Assembly (NCBI RefSeq): GCF_963676325.1
Contig: NZ_OY781099.1
Span: 3,720,001-3,784,000, forward strand
Direction of reading: 5' to 3'
From: an uncultured Bacteroides sp.
GTDB taxonomy: Bacteria > Bacteroidota > Bacteroidia > Bacteroidales > Bacteroidaceae
DNA length: 64,000 nt
Part shown: piece after piece, positions 1 through 8,910 of the stretch
Layout: the number at the start of each line of letters is the position of its first letter
Position numbering within the stretch: position 1 is the stretch's first letter
Notes under the pieces: generated by a model
Told to the model about the DNA's origin: nothing
The model's database searches: none
The model's input: only the letters and a program-made list of their open reading frames with translations
Made by a program: the position numbers and the translations under genes

Positions 1-3000
1 ATAAGTTCTCATCAATCTATCGTAAGAGAAATTACTAGAAGGATTATATTTAAAAGGGAAACTGAAATAGTAATAGTTATTATTGATCTGTAAATAATTC
101 CAGTAAATTACAGGAATATTCCTTCCGTAATTCAGGTACAATCCCTGGTTACCTTTCCATATCTTATCCAAAGAAGCATCATACATTGCAGCCATAAATT
201 CAACCTTTGCTGCTTTATCTTTTGCATCTTTTATGGTCAATTTCCATTCTTCCTTTTGTCCCGGTTTCAGTTTATCACGGAACACATCCCATTTTATGAT
301 CAGTTTATTATCCGGAAAAGCTTTTCTTATCTGTTCTCCCTGCTGATAAACCTGACCGTTCTTTACAAAGCAAAAATTGACATAAACGCCATCTCCGTAC
401 TCTGCTTTATAAGGTAAATCAAATCGTTTTACTGAATTAGACAATGCAAGGCGACGGCTTTCTATCCGTTTACCATCGGCAAACACATCATAAAGTACAT
501 GCACATCCTTTTCTCCTGATCCAAATAAAACAGTAGCCGGCTTACCTGGGGCAAATGTAGAATTCATCAGTTTGCACCACATTGGTTCAGCAACAGGTGG
601 ATGTTGATCGTTTACAGAGAAAAGAACAAATTCCTTTTCAAAGGTAGCTTTTCGTCCTTTCTCATCATTTGCCGAAAGGATTAATTTATATTCTCCCGAA
701 GGTAGTTCCTTCCAGGTAGAAAGCTCTTGCGATTTATTTGAAGTAAATACTCCCGTTAGAACCACTTCCTTACTATTCTTTTTAAACAGTTGGTATGTTC
801 CTTCCACATTTACGGGTTTCTGATTCAGATTGGTAGCAGTAAATATTGTTGTAATTGCATTGTCTCTGCAAACTTCATCTTTCAGGTCTGTAGAAAGAAT
901 TAGCGAACGACTACCTACGGCCAGTGAAGTTTCAGAAGTTTGTGTCTCACCGGCAGCATCTGTAAGTGTTGCTTCTACCTTGTATATATAGTAACTTTCA
1001 TCCTTTTTGTCAGCCAAATCAGGAATTAGCTGGAATGGAACTTCAAAGTTACCAGTAGCATCTACTATAGCCTCGCCGGAAACTAAGGTTACTTCTTTGT
1101 CATTATAGAATCTCCACCAATTTCGTGCAGCGCGGGTTACCGTATATTTCACCGGAGCACCTTGAACAGCTACACCCGAAAAGGTTTTTGCCACACCTTT
1201 TACCTTTACAGAATCATTAAAAGTATAGCTACCTTCCATCGGTTGAAAAGTTATCTCAAAAGTAGGTCGCTTATATTCTTCCACACGGATATAAGTGCCT
1301 CCAAAATCCGTTTTCAAACAGAACCGACCATTCAACGTTGCAGTAGGCAAAGAAAATTCTGTTGTAAAAGAACCAAACTCATTTGTATAACGATCTTGAT
1401 CGTCAATCATTTTATCATTGGCATCATACAGTTTAATGTTATATTTTTTATTTGCCACCACATGAGCTGTATCTGAAGCTGAACGATAAGCTATGGCTTT
1501 CACAAAAACAGTCTGCCCGGGACGATAGAGAGTACGGTCAGTCAGCAAAGTGATCAATTCATTTTCCTTTTTTTCTTCCGTATAGAAATATCGGTAAGAA
1601 TAAATATTCTGCAACGGCAGAGCTACGTCATTACCTTTTGAAGCAGTAAGCCATCTCAGATTATCCACTTTATCAATCACCACACTTCCATTAGCATCTG
1701 TAGTTACTTTTGAATGTTCCTTTTTATCTCCTTTGTCGTTCACAAAAAGAGAAACTGTTGCTTCGGGAATTGGTTGCCCGCTCTGTGCATCAAGCGTAAT
1801 AATCTCAGTTTTATTATCTGAAAGATTGCGCGTAAGGACTTTAAAAGCAGAAGAATAAAATATGTCAGTTGATACATTGCCATTCTTTGCATCGGGAATA
1901 ATATCCATCAGATATATTCCTAACGCCGGAGCTTTCACTTTAAAAACAGAATCTTTCTGCAGATAATCAACCGGACGCACCAATGAATAATGTTCTGTAG
2001 TGATAAGTTGGGCATACTTCTTATAGAAATTCTTATCCAACGTTTCATTTAACTTGGGAGATGTTACCGGAAGGTTCACTTTATACAGGTTAATTTTAAA
2101 ACCATCCAGATTCCTATGAGATACTTTAAGATCGAACAGATTGCCCGGATAAATAATCTGAGAAGATTCAATATTTAAATTAGGATTTAGAATCTGTTGT
2201 TTGCTATTTTTCAACAAATTAATCCGCTTATATTTAGGATACTTTTGAATAGCTTCATTCAAGATTTCCAGAGCCAAAGGTAATTTGTTTCTTGTTTGCA
2301 CATAATTCGCTTTTCCCAAATAGGCTTCCGCACAAACTTCATTGGAAGAATTCTGAGCAATTAAGTCATTAAGTGCAGCAATATAAGGATCAGCACCTAA
2401 TTCCTTTTTCTGAATAGCTTCCCATTCATCGGCATTTGTTTCTTGGAACTGCTGTTTTGTATAATCCAACCGTTCTAATTCAGTCAGTAATACGGCATCT
2501 TTATTTTCAACTAACTGATAATAAGCAATCAGCTCTTTATAAATACGGCATTTCTCTGCCACAGCATCATATTCACTGGCGGCAGGAATCTGGGTTTTAA
2601 TAAAAGATGCAGTATTTGCAAATGCTGTTTCTGCTTTCAACAAGGTCTGTGGATAAATATCTTTCGAAATGTTTTGCAAAGTTGAAAGAGTAGAAAGCGC
2701 ACGTTTCGCCAATAAATGGAGCATATCATGGCGGAAATAATTACTTGTTTCACCATTCGTCACAATTGGTTCATAAGCAGATGAAGAAGTTTCCTGCAGC
2801 AGTTTCTGATCCTTTAGCGAACTCCGCAGACAAGAAAAAGCTTTCTGAATAAAAAGATTGGCACTCCACTCACGGATATCTTCGGGAGTTTCTCCGGTTA
2901 GCTGTTTGCCTTTACGAAGCTGCCAGGAATTATTCTGAGCATAGTCTGCATAAAGCTCGGCTATCATGGAATTCAGGATTGCTTTATCCATAGGAACTGT

Positions 3001-3291
3001 TGATTCTGCTTCCCATTTTTCCAGCCCCTTCAGGTTAACGTAGAAACTATCGGCGTCTATCTTCAGCTTTGTATTGGCATTATAAAGATATGCCTTAAAC
3101 ATTTGCGGGGAGTTTTTCTCGGCAAACGCTTTCTGATAGATTTCATTTGTCTTTTTTATTACCGATTGGGGCAGATCTTTCTTCTCAAAAGCCTCAACAC
3201 TCTTCCACATCTTCTCATAAGTCTGCGCTTGAGCAAATAAGGACACCCCTGTCATCACAAATACCAAAAGGGTTAATAGTCTGGTTCTCAT
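1..3291 (-). CDS. Alpha-2-macroglobulin-like protein, N-terminal part (runs off left edge)
   Basis: The frame is open from the ATG at 3291 to the window edge, 1,097 codons, with the C-terminus outside. Residues 1-22 form a signal peptide (MRTRLLTLLVFVMTGVSLFA, then Q-rich), so the product is exported to the periplasm or outer membrane. Residues 23 to about 500 are helical with repeat-like character. Near residue 580 is the MG2 signature DRTLYRPGQTVFVKA, typical of bacterial alpha-2-macroglobulins, followed by beta-rich macroglobulin-like domains. Known family members trap or inhibit proteases. The thioester region, if present, would lie in the missing part, so protease trapping is not shown here. 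The gene is monocistronic on its upstream side, with the nearest neighbour being the insertion sequence. Confidence 0.8.
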   Translation of the reverse strand, partial: MRTRLLTLLVFVMTGVSLFAQAQTYEKMWKSVEAFEKKDLPQSVIKKTNEIYQKAFAEKNSPQMFKAYLYNANTKLKIDADSFYVNLKGLEKWEAESTVPMDKAILNSMIAELYADYAQNNSWQLRKGKQLTGETPEDIREWSANLFIQKAFSCLRSSLKDQKLLQETSSSAYEPIVTNGETSNYFRHDMLHLLAKRALSTLSTLQNISKDIYPQTLLKAETAFANTASFIKTQIPAASEYDAVAEKCRIYKELIAYYQLVENKDAVLLTELERLDYTKQQFQETNADEWEAIQKKELGADPYIAALNDLIAQNSSNEVCAEAYLGKANYVQTRNKLPLALEILNEAIQKYPKYKRINLLKNSKQQILNPNLNIESSQIIYPGNLFDLKVSHRNLDGFKINLYKVNLPVTSPKLNETLDKNFYKKYAQLITTEHYSLVRPVDYLQKDSVFKVKAPALGIYLMDIIPDAKNGNVSTDIFYSSAFKVLTRNLSDNKTEIITLDAQSGQPIPEATVSLFVNDKGDKKEHSKVTTDANGSVVIDKVDNLRWLTASKGNDVALPLQNIYSYRYFYTEEKKENELITLLTDRTLYRPGQTVFVKAIAYRSASDTAHVVANKKYNIKLYDANDKMIDDQDRYTNEFGSFTTEFSLPTATLNGRFCLKTDFGGTYIRVEEYKRPTFEITFQPMEGSYTFNDSVKVKGVAKTFSGVAVQGAPVKYTVTRAARNWWRFYNDKEVTLVSGEAIVDATGNFEVPFQLIPDLADKKDESYYIYKVEATLTDAAGETQTSETSLAVGSRSLILSTDLKDEVCRDNAITTIFTATNLNQKPVNVEGTYQLFKKNSKEVVLTGVFTSNKSQELSTWKELPSGEYKLILSANDEKGRKATFEKEFVLFSVNDQHPPVAEPMWCKLMNSTFAPGKPATVLFGSGEKDVHVLYDVFADGKRIESRRLALSNSVKRFDLPYKAEYGDGVYVNFCFVKNGQVYQQGEQIRKAFPDNKLIIKWDVFRDKLKPGQKEEWKLTIKDAKDKAAKVEFMAAMYDASLDKIWKGNQGLYLNYGRNIPVIYWNYLQINNNYYYFSFPFKYNPSSNFSYDRLMRTY

Positions 3292-3488
3292 ATCTATTTT
3301 TTTTAGTTTTAGCATATTACAACAAAGTAAACGATTTAAACTTTAAAATCATGCATGAGCTACAAAAGATTTAAGTCACTTTTTATGAAAAATAAACTAA
3401 ATGTCAATTATCTCTAAATCCGTTTTAGTTTAAAACCAACTAAATAACTTAAAAAGTTTAGGCTACATAATTTTGTTTTTATGAAATT

Positions 3489-3592
3489 GATCTAGCGATC
3501 TAGCAGTAAGCATATAACTATTTAGTAATTAACAAAATAGAATGCGCTAGATCAATATAATTTGATCTAGCAGTGATCTAGCGATCTAGCAC
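3489..3592. repeat. Clustered GATCTAGC repeats with a hairpin
   Basis: The gap between the alpha-2-macroglobulin gene and the insertion sequence (3292-3702) has no convincing gene. It holds several copies of the octamer GATCTAGC on both strands, at 3489-3506 and 3546-3592. GCTAGATCAA at 3546-3555 and TTGATCTAGC at 3562-3571 form a perfect 10-bp inverted repeat with a 6-nt loop. The function is unknown; protein-binding sites or a small non-autonomous repeat are both possible. Confidence 0.6.
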
Positions 3593-3702
3593 TTGTCTCA
3601 TCTTGATTTTGGTTGACTGTGTTTTATTTATTGTCTAGTGTAAGATTAGACCTATCAACCACAATTAGGGACTATAGAGAATTTAGTCAACCGAAGTTAG
3701 AG

Positions 3703-3711
3703 ATTTAAATA
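3703..3711. repeat. Left target-site duplication of the insertion sequence
   Basis: ATTTAAATA directly precedes the left inverted repeat and recurs directly after the right one at 5142-5150. A 9-bp duplication fits IS4-type transposition and shows that the element arrived by transposition into an AT-rich intergenic site. Confidence 0.85.
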
Positions 3712-5141
3712 TATTGCTGTCCGGTAAAACTTTAAAATGCATAAAGAATCATCCGAATCGCCTATAAAATGGTGGTTCGGAATGTTTTTTTTAAAAGTAA
3801 GCCCTCTAATCAAAAACAAGTTCTAATACGGGTTCAACATTTGGAGGTTCATAATTAGCTTTTTGAAGAATATATTCCCAATCCTTTTCGGGTTTCTCAA
3901 GAAAAGCAATGAAATCGACATAATACATTAGCATAAGTCTGGTCATGGTAACCAAATTAGAAAAAGAACAGTGTCGTTTAAGTTTATGTTGCATGATTGT
4001 ACAAAGTAAATTGGCTATTAGAACCACCCATGTCTGCACTTCTATGGCATTGACACTCTCACCATAGAAGAAATGTAGCGGAAAGTTCTGTTTGAGCTGT
4101 TTGTAGAGGGTTTCAATGGCCCATCTCCGCTTGTAAATCTCTTCAATATCGCCAACAGAGAGATCGAAATTATTGGTTAGCAGTACAACGGATTTCTTTT
4201 TATTCTCACACCATAATTCTACTCGTCTGGACTTATGTCGCAAGTCTCCTTTCTGAAAGATGATGTGTTGGTCGGTATGTGTTACCAAACCTTTGGGATT
4301 GACATAGGTTGTAGATTTCAACACTTTGTATGTCAGGTTATTCTTCATTTTTGTAACATAGCAGACGCCCTCTTCTGTCAATCGTTGGAATTGTGCATAG
4401 TCAATATAGGCACGATCCATGGCAAGAGTGGCATTTTGCGGCAAATGAACTTCTTTGAGCAGATAATGGTCGTGCTTGGCTGCGGATGTCAGTTGAACCA
4501 CCATAGGGACACCTACTACATAGCGCATTACAGTGTGGACTTTTAGACCGCCTTTCTTCTTTCCGCTTTTGGGGTGACGACCAACGCCCTTGAGAATATT
4601 GTCAAACAGGCTGATTGTAGTAGAATCCATCATAAAAAGCAATCGCTCCCAATCTTTCTGTTCTTTTCGTGGGCGGCTGTCCGCTAAAAAAGGTCCATAT
4701 TGTTCCAACAACATAGAATAGACGTTGGCAAAAAACTCCTGAGAGCGTCTTTTATTTGCTTCTGCCAGGGTACTACGCCTAACCATGTAATCGATTCCAA
4801 GATGTTGCAGCTTATTTGCTTCCGCAAGCATTCCAATCTCCAGTTCTCGCAAGGAATCAAAGTGTTTGAGTACACCAAAAAGCATAACCACAAGATGAGT
4901 ATAGCCGTCCAGGCTCTTGACATAACGTTCGCACCCCATTTTTCGACTTAAATCTAAGGTTTTTTGCTTATCGATGAATTTTAATAGCTGTGAGAGAACC
5001 GGCTGTCCGGTAAAATTCATACTTTTGCCCATGTCTATAAGAATTTTTTGGTCGAAACGAATATAGACAATTTGGGCTGAATTCTTTGATGAACTCAGCC
5101 CTTTATTTTTTCGACCTAAAAAGTTTTACCGGACAGCAATA
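3712..5141 (-). mobile_element. Complete IS4-type insertion sequence, about 1,430 bp
   Basis: The left end TATTGCTGTCCGGTAAAACT (from 3712) is mirrored by the right end ending at 5141, giving inverted repeats of at least 21 bp. The only gene is one DDE transposase. ATTTAAATA flanks both ends as a 9-bp direct repeat. The open reading frame is intact, the ends match and the duplication is perfect, so the element looks recent and possibly still active. It interrupts only intergenic DNA. The IS4 assignment rests on the Y-R-E-K motif of the transposase; the subgroup was not determined. Confidence 0.9.
3806..5032 (-). CDS. IS4-family DDE transposase
   Basis: 408 residues, full length for the family. 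The N-terminal 70 residues resemble the DUF4372-type DNA-binding domain found on many Bacteroidales IS4 transposases. The RNase H-like catalytic core shows D136 in MMDSTTISLFD, D206 in LAMDRAYIDY and E307 in YKRRWAIETLYKQLK. This last segment is the IS4 hallmark Y-(2)-R-(3)-E-(6)-K at Y300, R303, E307 and K314. The protein cuts and joins the ends of the surrounding element. No frameshift or stop is seen. It is the only gene of the insertion sequence and lies about 90 bp inside each end. Confidence 0.92.
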   Translation of the reverse strand: MGKSMNFTGQPVLSQLLKFIDKQKTLDLSRKMGCERYVKSLDGYTHLVVMLFGVLKHFDSLRELEIGMLAEANKLQHLGIDYMVRRSTLAEANKRRSQEFFANVYSMLLEQYGPFLADSRPRKEQKDWERLLFMMDSTTISLFDNILKGVGRHPKSGKKKGGLKVHTVMRYVVGVPMVVQLTSAAKHDHYLLKEVHLPQNATLAMDRAYIDYAQFQRLTEEGVCYVTKMKNNLTYKVLKSTTYVNPKGLVTHTDQHIIFQKGDLRHKSRRVELWCENKKKSVVLLTNNFDLSVGDIEEIYKRRWAIETLYKQLKQNFPLHFFYGESVNAIEVQTWVVLIANLLCTIMQHKLKRHCSFSNLVTMTRLMLMYYVDFIAFLEKPEKDWEYILQKANYEPPNVEPVLELVFD

Positions 5142-5150
5142 ATTTAAATA
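5142..5150. repeat. Right target-site duplication of the insertion sequence
   Basis: ATTTAAATA follows the right inverted repeat and is identical to 3703-3711. Joining the two flanks recreates a continuous intergenic sequence. Confidence 0.85.
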
Positions 5151-5191
5151 TAACCAGTCAACTCTAAAAAGGGGGAAGAACAAATTTAGTC

Positions 5192-5233
5192 AACCTTTAT
5201 CAGGTTATTACAAACCTTTATCAGGTTATTACA
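5192..5233. repeat. Perfect tandem duplication of a 21-bp unit
   Basis: Two adjacent identical 21-bp units, each with the core AACCTTTATCAGGTT, itself an inverted repeat (AACCT / AGGTT). The repeat lies between the insertion sequence and the palindromes at 5254. It could be a pair of regulator sites or inert intergenic repeat DNA. Confidence 0.6.
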
Positions 5234-5253
5234 TAATCCTTTGACTTTTTTCT

Positions 5254-5336
5254 GTACACCCGGGTGTACCAACCCCTTACACCCGGATCTACAGTTAGCC
5301 TACACCCGGGTGTACCAAATTTGTACACCTGGGTGG
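5254..5336. repeat. Array of GTACACCCGGGTGTAC palindromes
   Basis: GTACACCCGGGTGTAC at 5254-5269 is a perfect 16-bp palindrome. Three further, partly degenerate copies follow, beginning near 5278, 5300 and 5322. The four copies fit within about 83 bp, between the insertion sequence and the pepD terminator. No gene reads through them. The symmetric units suggest binding of a dimeric protein, or a repetitive intergenic element of this genome. Confidence 0.6.
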
Positions 5337-5345
5337 ATGAAAAAA

Positions 5346-5377
5346 AAGTGCGGGAAAGATTACTCCATCCCGCACTT
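5346..5377 (-). terminator. Rho-independent terminator after pepD
   Basis: AAGTGCGGGA (5346-5355) pairs perfectly with TCCCGCACTT (5368-5377). On the minus strand the 10-bp stem is followed by a T-run, 25 nt past the pepD stop. Confidence 0.85.
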
Positions 5378-5401
5378 CATATTTATTTTTTCTGACTCAG
5401 A

Positions 5402-6862
5402 TTATTCCTTAACCGGTGTTTGTTCCAGCGTTGCAACAAGGAATTCATAGAATTTCTTCACTGAAGGAACGAAAACACGTTCGTCTGGTGAGTGAGGAGA
5501 ACGCAATGTTGGGCCAAAAGAAATCATATCCAATCCTGGGATGTTAGCACCAATGATACCGCATTCCAGTCCGGCATGAATCACTTTCACCGCTGGTTCT
5601 TCGCCAAACTGAGCTTTATAAGAAGCTTTCATGGCATGAAGAATAGGAGAATTCACGTCTGGCTGCCATCCTGAGTAAGCGCCTGACATTTCTACCTTGG
5701 CTCCTGCCATGTTGAAACAGCATTCAATACTGGTAGTAAGGTATTCTTTCATAGAATCGGAAGCACTTCTGGCAAGAATCTTCACCTCTGCCAATCCGTT
5801 TTCAACCTTAACAATTGCAAGGTTTGAAGATGTTTCTACTGTATCAGGAATAGAAGGAATGTTTCTCAATACACCATTTTGGCAAGCAAAGATGGAGTTG
5901 ATTATATCATCCTGTATCTCTTCTGGAACAAGTCCCTTAGGTAAATCTGTTCTTTCTGCCTTGAAGCTGATATTTTCTTCGATACCTGCAAATTCTTCAT
6001 TAAACAGATTCTCGCAGTATTGTACTAAGTCTACCAAATCTTCCTCGTTTTCAGCAGGAATTGTAATGATGGCATGCGCTTCACGTGGAATTGCATTACG
6101 CATGTTACCGCCTTCAAGGATAGCCAATCGGGCTTCGTAACTTGCAACAGCCTCACGAAGGAAACGGATTATCAGTTTATTTGCATTACCACGTCCCTGA
6201 TTAATTTCCAAACCAGAGTGTCCGCCGCGCAAACCTTTCAAGGTAACTTTTACAGCAATATCGCCTTCTTCTGCAGGTACCTCTTTATACTGGAAAGTTG
6301 CAGTAACATCTTCACCACCGGCACAGCCAATGTAAAGTTCACCTTCGTCTTCTGAATCGAGATTCAACAGGATTTCTCCCTTGATACTTTCTCTCTTCAA
6401 AGCAAAAGCACCAAACATACCAGTCTCTTCGTCTACAGTAATCAATGCTTCAAGCGGACCGTGTGTTAATGTGTTGTCTTCAAGAACAGCCATAATTGCT
6501 GCAACACCCATTCCGTCGTCGGCACCAAGAGTGGTACCTTTCGCCTTCACCCAGTCGCCATCAATATATGCTTCAATAGGATCTTTCTCAAAATCGTGAG
6601 CAGTATCGTTATTCTTCTGCGGAACCATGTCCATGTGTGCCTGAAGAATCACGCCTTTTCTGTTTTCCATTCCCGGGGTAGCCGGTTTTCTTATAATAAC
6701 ATTGCCTACTTCATCTGTAAATGATTCCAGGTTCAAACCCTTTCCGAAGTTAAGCAAAAACTCTGTTACAGGTTTCATAAAACCCGAAGGACGAGGAACT
6801 CTGGTTAAAGAGTAGAAATGTTTCCATACAGCCTCGGGAGCTAATGATTGAATTGTTTTCAT
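5402..6862 (-). CDS. pepD: Aminoacyl-histidine dipeptidase (M20 peptidase)
   Basis: 486 residues, the usual PepD length. M20 metal ligands are visible: H76 and D78 in QAHMDMV, the bridging aspartate in GADDGMG (residues 114-120), the general base and ligand pair in VDEETGMFGA (143-152), and DSEDEGE near 170. The central GGHSG motif belongs to the lid domain. The enzyme hydrolyses dipeptides such as carnosine and Xaa-His in the cytoplasm. Its start lies 5 nt after the stop of the upstream flippase-like gene, so the two are co-transcribed. A strong terminator follows. Confidence 0.93.
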   Translation of the reverse strand: MKTIQSLAPEAVWKHFYSLTRVPRPSGFMKPVTEFLLNFGKGLNLESFTDEVGNVIIRKPATPGMENRKGVILQAHMDMVPQKNNDTAHDFEKDPIEAYIDGDWVKAKGTTLGADDGMGVAAIMAVLEDNTLTHGPLEALITVDEETGMFGAFALKRESIKGEILLNLDSEDEGELYIGCAGGEDVTATFQYKEVPAEEGDIAVKVTLKGLRGGHSGLEINQGRGNANKLIIRFLREAVASYEARLAILEGGNMRNAIPREAHAIITIPAENEEDLVDLVQYCENLFNEEFAGIEENISFKAERTDLPKGLVPEEIQDDIINSIFACQNGVLRNIPSIPDTVETSSNLAIVKVENGLAEVKILARSASDSMKEYLTTSIECCFNMAGAKVEMSGAYSGWQPDVNSPILHAMKASYKAQFGEEPAVKVIHAGLECGIIGANIPGLDMISFGPTLRSPHSPDERVFVPSVKKFYEFLVATLEQTPVKE

Positions 6863-6867
6863 ACTGT

Positions 6868-7863
6868 TTATTTTTTATTTGTAATCGGCAGGGCTACTAA
6901 CCCATATATACCTAGCAAAATTAATAATAATGTTTGTATTCCATGCTTTATTAAAGCAAATATTCCCGCATCGGTAGCATCTACTCCGTAAAGCACCATC
7001 ATTGAGATGATAGCAAAATGCCACGGCCCGGCACCATTAGGCGTAGGAACAACCACAGCCACACTTCCCGCAGCAAATAAAACCATTCCGGCCATAAAGC
7101 TTAAGTTTGAAGAAAAATCAAAGCAGAAGAAGGTCAGATAGAATTCCATAAAGTAACAAAACCAGATAAGGAAAGTATATAAGATGAAAAGAGGCATATT
7201 CTTAACATGTTTCAGGGTTAAGATGCCTTCCCATACATTCAGCACAATTCCTTTTACTTTTTCAAAGAATGAAAGTAATCGCATGAGCTTATAAAGCAAT
7301 ATGCATACACCAATTACACACAATGTGATAATGTAGAACTCCGGTGAAAGGAATATCTGCCCTATAGAATCAAGATTGGTTCCCGTCTTGGCAAAGAAAC
7401 TTTTAAATATACCCAGTTGGAGGAATAAAGTTGTTCCTGTAATAGCCAACACCATTATTGAATCAATGATTCTTTCAGTGACAACCGTGCCAAGAGATTT
7501 GGAGAATGATACGCCATCATATTTGGAAAGTATGGTGCATCTGGAAACTTCTCCCACACGGGGTAATACCAGATTGGCGGCATACGATATAAAAATGGCA
7601 TTCACACAGTTGCTTGATTTAGGGTAAGCATCAAGCGGTTCAAGCGTAAGTTTCCATCGCCACCCACGAAATACGTGACTGAATATTCCAAAAACCAATG
7701 AAACTAACATCCACCAGTAATTCATCTCATGAAAAAGGACATGACCTACTTTAGAAAAATCAAAATCCCTATAGACCCAAACTAATATAATACTGCCCAG
7801 AAAAAGAGGCAATGCTATTTGAAAAGTCTTTTTTATTATCTTTTTAAACTGAGGTGCTCCCAA
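6868..7863 (-). CDS. Flippase-like integral membrane protein (YbhN / lysylphosphatidylglycerol synthase TM family)
   Basis: A polytopic membrane protein with about eight hydrophobic helices and the family motifs FRGWRWK and PRVGEVSRCTIL, plus the C-terminal PTPNGAGPWHF. Family members are implicated in lipid or polyprenyl-linked substrate transfer across the inner membrane; the substrate here is unknown. The first ATG of the open frame is at 7947, but the minus-strand -7 box at 7906-7913 places transcription start inside that extension. I therefore prefer the in-frame TTG at 7863 (331 residues), which begins just before the conserved FKKIIKKTFQ segment; the exact start is uncertain. The gene is the first of a two-gene operon with pepD. 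Confidence 0.82.
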   Translation of the reverse strand: MGAPQFKKIIKKTFQIALPLFLGSIILVWVYRDFDFSKVGHVLFHEMNYWWMLVSLVFGIFSHVFRGWRWKLTLEPLDAYPKSSNCVNAIFISYAANLVLPRVGEVSRCTILSKYDGVSFSKSLGTVVTERIIDSIMVLAITGTTLFLQLGIFKSFFAKTGTNLDSIGQIFLSPEFYIITLCVIGVCILLYKLMRLLSFFEKVKGIVLNVWEGILTLKHVKNMPLFILYTFLIWFCYFMEFYLTFFCFDFSSNLSFMAGMVLFAAGSVAVVVPTPNGAGPWHFAIISMMVLYGVDATDAGIFALIKHGIQTLLLILLGIYGLVALPITNKK

Positions 7864-7890
7864 AATTATAATTAAATGGATTATTATTAA

Positions 7891-7899
7891 TACCTTTGC
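7891..7899 (+). promoter_or_regulatory. -7 box of the rsmA promoter
   Basis: TACCTTTGC matches the Bacteroidales -7 consensus TAnnTTTGC exactly and lies about 62 nt upstream of the rsmA start. No clear -33 TTTG is seen. It faces the minus-strand -7 box at 7905-7913 with only five bases between them. Confidence 0.65.
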
Positions 7900-7904
7900 A
7901 AGCT

Positions 7905-7936
7905 GCAAAGATAATAGCTTATCTGTAAAGAGCGAA
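7905..7936 (-). promoter_or_regulatory. Promoter of the flippase-pepD operon
   Basis: On the minus strand TATCTTTGC (7913-7905) is a perfect -7 box. TTCG at 7936-7933 is a one-mismatch -33 element at the standard 19-nt spacing. The promoter overlaps the divergent rsmA promoter, so the two polymerases should compete. Confidence 0.65.
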
Positions 7937-7960
7937 TGAATAAACAATTAAATTAACAGA

Positions 7961-8770
7961 ATGAGAGCAGTTAAACCAAAGAAATTTCTCGGACAACATT
8001 TCCTTAAAGACCTTAAGATAGCTCAAGATATAGCAGATACGGTAGATGCCGTACCTGAACTTCCGGTATTAGAAGTGGGACCGGGTATGGGTGTTCTCAC
8101 TCAATTTCTGGTTAAGAAACAACGACCGGTAAAGGTTGTAGAGGTTGACTATGAATCGGTTGCATATCTTCGTGAAGCTTTCCCTTCACTGGAAGATCAT
8201 ATTATTGAAGATGATTTTCTGAAAATGAATCTTGAAAGAACATTCGAAGGGAAACCGTTTGTACTGACGGGTAACTATCCATACAACATTTCAAGCCAGA
8301 TATTCTTCAAGATGCTTGAGAACAAGAATCTTATTCCCTGCTGCACAGGTATGATTCAGAAAGAGGTTGCAGAAAGAATAGCAGCCGGACCGGGAAGTAA
8401 AACTTACGGTATTCTAAGCGTACTTATTCAGGCTTGGTATCATGTGGAATATCTCTTCACGGTAAGTGAAACAGTGTTCAACCCACCTCCCAAAGTTAAA
8501 AGTGCAGTCATTAGGATGACTCGCAACGAAACACAGGAGCTAGGTTGTGACGAGAAGCTTTTTAAGGTAGTGGTGAAAACAACTTTCAACCAACGCAGAA
8601 AAACGTTAAGAAACTCCATCAAACCCATTTTAGGAAAAGATTGCCCTCTTTGTGCTGATGTTTTATTCAACAAACGCCCCGAACAACTTTCTGTAGCAGA
8701 ATTTATCAGCCTGACCAATAATGTGGAGAAAGCATTGTCTGAACAGAAACTAAAAGTTGTTCAGGAATAA
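7961..8770 (+). CDS. rsmA: 16S rRNA (adenine1518/1519-N6) dimethyltransferase
   Basis: 269 residues, standard length. The N-terminal KKFLGQHFL (residues 7-15), the SAM-binding LEVGPGMGVLT (37-47) and the catalytic NYPYNIS (105-111) are the KsgA/RsmA signatures. The enzyme dimethylates two adjacent adenines near the 3' end of 16S rRNA late in 30S assembly. It is transcribed divergently from the flippase gene. The start chosen is the first ATG after the -7 box. The next gene is 140 bp away in a gap with no other visible feature. Confidence 0.95.
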   Translation: MRAVKPKKFLGQHFLKDLKIAQDIADTVDAVPELPVLEVGPGMGVLTQFLVKKQRPVKVVEVDYESVAYLREAFPSLEDHIIEDDFLKMNLERTFEGKPFVLTGNYPYNISSQIFFKMLENKNLIPCCTGMIQKEVAERIAAGPGSKTYGILSVLIQAWYHVEYLFTVSETVFNPPPKVKSAVIRMTRNETQELGCDEKLFKVVVKTTFNQRRKTLRNSIKPILGKDCPLCADVLFNKRPEQLSVAEFISLTNNVEKALSEQKLKVVQE

Positions 8771-8910
8771 ATGCATTCCTAAAATTAACGAATAACAAGG
8801 TAAAGGTGAAAAAATATTCCAAAACATTAGAAAATTAAGAAATTATTTTATTAATTTGTGAACTAATGTAATGAAGGGACTAAATCCTATACCTAAAAAC
8901 GATTGAACAA

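Noticed and set aside
1162..1476. Plus-strand open frame opposite the macroglobulin gene
   Set aside because: The minus-strand frame is open over 1,097 codons with signal peptide and MG2 motif; this is its shadow.
5192..5336. CRISPR array
   Set aside because: Repeats are palindromic, irregularly spaced and few; no regular unique spacers and no cas genes.
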